From assembly GCA_015501075.1 (NCBI GenBank), contig JADNYJ010000542.1, positions 1 through 21,062 on the forward strand: a stretch of DNA of 21,062 nt, given 5' to 3'. Made by a program: the position numbers and the translations under genes. Position 1 is the first letter of the stretch. Each line of letters begins with the position of its first letter. The stretch comes from Gymnopilus junonius (Eukaryota > Basidiomycota > Agaricomycetes > Agaricales > Galerinaceae). The notes under the pieces are model-generated. The model searched no databases, had not been told where the DNA came from, and saw only the letters and a program-made list of their open reading frames with translations. Of the stretch, positions 18,555-21,062 are shown in pieces.

Positions 18555-20603
18555 TTACACACGCCAGGTGCCTCTCTCTTTTGCCAGGACCATCCTCGCC
18601 AGTAAAAACACGAAGGAGGCAGCCACCATAAGGACCTGTGAACCATATGTATTAAATTTTGTGGTCATGCAAAGTGCGTGTAGATACTCACCCCTGAAAA
18701 GATTATAGGCCTACTCCATATATACGTCGACGTTAGTAATGCACCTTGGACCGGTGCTGAACCCAGAGAGCCAAAGCTGCTAAAGGCTAGGGCAATTCCG
18801 ATTCTAGACCTAATTAACCCTGTTCAGAAGGGGTACCATAATCTGCTGAGAATAAAACCTACCCGACTTCGTGTGGGTGGCGAGCCAAAGTAGATAAAGC
18901 CGCTACAGAGACCGAGAGCCCTAAAAAATGTTGGTTAAAAAAGAAAAAAGAGAAGCGAATATGACTTACATGCACCAGCAAATAGGCCATGGAAGATGCT
19001 GACTATAATGAGCGACGCAGAGTTATGACTTCAAGAGGCAAGTAACGTCAGTAAGGTGTAGCAATCAGTGCTTGGGAGAACGCACACTCCGAAGACAGCA
19101 AATATGCTCGCCGCTGTGACAAGCGTACACGAAATCCCGACATTGAATGAGCCAAGATGGTGTGCTATGTAGTTGCCAAACACCCGGCCAATAGTACTGG
19201 CGGCATTCAAAGTCGCAATCTAATGACCAAAGCATGAACATTATTTAAAACGGAACAGAGATTTACTGACAGAATAAAATGCTAAGTTGCTGTCAATGCC
19301 GTGTTCTACAGCGTAAAGTTGTAGATAGATGACTGCAATATATGTGAGAATGAGGGACTATTCAGTGGGAGTGATGAATCTTACGAGGGAAGTAGAATCC
19401 GAACATTGATATCAATGCCCTAGCAACAGAAGAAAAGCATGGTTAGAAAGGATAGAATATTCAAACAGACCTGCTCACCCAAAGCTACCAAGTATATAGG
19501 GTACATCGGTGAAGAAAGCCTTGATATTGAGCTTCGGCTTCTCTGTTTTGTCTTTGGGATAAGCTGGGCGCATGATGGCATTCGCAATGATAAGAAGCCC
19601 AAAAACGATATAAGCGCTGGCACGGACTGTCTTGGCGAAACCGATGGTTTTAATGAGGTTACTGAACAGGGCGAATATTTATCAGTGAGATATGTCGACG
19701 CAATGCCAACCAGGGCTTACTTTATCACTGAAAAAGAAGGTAAGCTATTATAGATAAGCTTCGAGGCAAAGATTAACGTACTAATAGGAAATATCACTGC
19801 ACCCAATGAACTTCCGCTCATCACAATGCCGGTGGCGAGGACCTTTCTTTCATTAAAGTGATGACTGACAACGCTAACGGTTGGAATGAAGGTGCAGCCC
19901 AGCCCTATACCCATTCCAACCGCCTGGCTTAAGAACACATCGGAATACTGCTGCTCTCTCGCCAGGGAGAGCATGAATAAACTGTCGAAAAAGCTGTTAG
20001 AAGCCGTAGAAATGCTCGCATCTATGTACGCACGAGATTACAAAAATGCAGGAACCAAATAGCTGTAGCAAATGGAAGTAACCCGAGTCGAACAGTTTGC
20101 CGGAAACGACACCAAACCCAAAAGGCATCATAAGCTGAAAGCTCCCTATCCAACTAAAGGACATGTGTAAGTATCTCGAATTGCAGCACAAATCCAACAG
20201 GTCGGGGACGCACGCAATTTTACTTGGACTATGAGTCGATAGGAAGAAGCGCGTATAGAAGTCTGTAAAGGCAATCATCAGATAAGTTCACGTCTCAAGG
20301 CATCCATCGACTGACCTTGGTAAACACCGAACGAATAGAGGTACCTGTCCCCCAGATCAAGTAAGGACAATGACGCGACAGTGCGACGAAGACGTTCTCA
20401 CCCAAAAGTCGAAAACATAACCAGCCACCTGATGGAAGTCCTCAGTTCGATTAAAGAGCATTGATGAAGAGGTATAGTACTTACGCTCCCAGAACAGTAA
20501 GCCAAGCCGTGGACCCGCCGTCGTCAGGAACTTTCAAGGTGGACGATTGTTGAGATTCGTTATCATCTGCCACCCTTGGTTTAGGTTCCATTCCGAAGGG
20601 CAT
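18555..20603 (-). CDS. MFS transporter, fungal monocarboxylate transporter-like (MCT) family, 426 aa
   Basis: Exons: 20485-20603, 20402-20428, 20316-20344, 20214-20262, 20034-20153, 19782-19981, 19721-19727, 19479-19661, 19385-19419, 19271-19332, 19086-19219, 18970-19028, 18863-18920, 18692-18809, 18555-18635. They sum to 1281 bases, in frame from ATG 20603 to TAA 18555-18557. Family blocks in order: DDGGSTAWLTVLGAW, YSFGVYQDFYTRFFLS, SWIGSFQLMMPFGFGVVSGK, LFDSGYFH, QAVGMGIGLGCTFIPTVSVV, SHHFNERKVLATGIVMSGSS, GAVIFPI, TIGFAKTVRASAYIVFGLLI, STIGRVFGNYIAHHLG, GIALAFSSFGSLGSAPVQGA. These match fungal MCT-like permeases (12 membrane spans, usually plasma membrane). Substrate cannot be told from sequence: monocarboxylates, riboflavin and others are known for the family. 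All introns are canonical GT-AG; exon 7 has only 7 bases. No disruption seen. Confidence 0.9.
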
Positions 20604-20655
20604 TCTGTAACGCAGAAGTCGATGCGATTGCAATAACTAAGGAGATCATCCTTGA

Positions 20656-20663
20656 TTTTTATA
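20656..20663 (-). promoter_or_regulatory. Candidate TATA box of the MFS transporter gene
   Basis: TATAAAAA on the minus strand lies about 53 bases upstream of the start codon at 20603, a plausible distance for a short leader. Confidence 0.45.
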
Positions 20664-20734
20664 CTGCTGGCTTAATTCAGCGTATTAGTGATTTCTTAGC
20701 CTTTCTACGAAAGACAAGTGTTTGAAGTGTAGTA

Positions 20735-21053
20735 TCAAGTATTTTGGGACACACCACTTACGAAAGTTGCCTGACAGGTCGAGGCGATGCTGGAGATCCG
20801 TCTTGATAAACCAAGTTCGGTATACACTTGGGTCTTATTTTTACTATTCGCCAAACCCGGATCAGGTTTGTCAGCTTTCAGAAGAAGACGTATGTCCAGT
20901 GTCTTTATCTTTATCTTCACCTTCTACAGCCTTTTCATTCTTTAGGATCTTCACGCGATCGCTAAAAACGTTCTGGAAAGCGGCAGAAGAGGATAAGGAG
21001 TCGTCCTTCAGAAATCCGAACGAGCTCAATCTACACGCCATTTCACTGAGCAT
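20735..21053 (-). CDS. Possible small or partial gene at the window edge
   Basis: From ATG 21053 (or the better ATG at 21041, MACRLSSFGFLKDDSLSSSA) a hydrophilic frame runs to a stop at 20871. An overlapping frame then reads RLLLKADKPDPGLANSKNKT and reaches GTAAGT near 20764, which could be an intron donor. A TGA precedes the first frame at 21060-21062. Which frame is real, and whether they belong to one spliced gene, cannot be decided here. No family recognised. Confidence 0.25.
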
Positions 21054-21062
21054 CCTTATTCA

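Overview
The window looks like nuclear DNA of a mushroom-type fungus (Agaricomycetes, Basidiomycota). Genes are cut by many 45-90 base introns with GTRNGT donors and CTRAY-type branch points. There is a degenerate basidiomycete-style F-box gene, a fungal monocarboxylate-transporter-like gene with 15 exons, and a Ty3/Gypsy-type LTR retrotransposon. All identifications were made by eye, without searches.

Layout. 1-2086 (minus): 5' part of a Ty3/Gypsy-like element, consisting of a gag-like region, a small leading ORF, a leader and a putative 266-bp LTR. 2087-2285 (plus): the last intron and last exon of a broken copy of the recombination gene SWS1/ZSWIM7; the element sits in its third exon. 2354-5088 and 11121-13848: a direct duplication about 8.77 kb apart, carrying two copies of an unrecognised gene with an N-terminal membrane anchor and a long Pro/Ser/acidic tail. 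Both copies are damaged, at different places. 5097-8580: AT-rich sequence with no gene I can support, except a possible new 3' end for copy 1. 8586-9542: weak candidate intron-rich gene. 9539-about 11000: array of degenerate 0.3-0.38 kb units that look like repeatedly duplicated exon-intron blocks, three of which keep a palindrome. 15413-16054 (minus): intact four-exon SWS1/ZSWIM7 homologue. 16578-18241 (plus): F-box/LRR-like pseudogene. 18555-20603 (minus): intact 15-exon MFS transporter of 426 residues. 20604-21062: its promoter region and the possible edge of another gene.

The genes do not form a pathway. The region reads as a rearrangement-prone, accessory-like stretch: one conserved DNA-repair gene and one transporter are intact, and around them are a transposon insertion, a segmental duplication, a tandem exon array and several pseudogenes. 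The most informative result is that the broken SWS1 copy at the left end and the intact copy at 15.4-16.1 kb explain each other. They show a duplication of a Shu-complex gene followed by transposon disruption of one copy.
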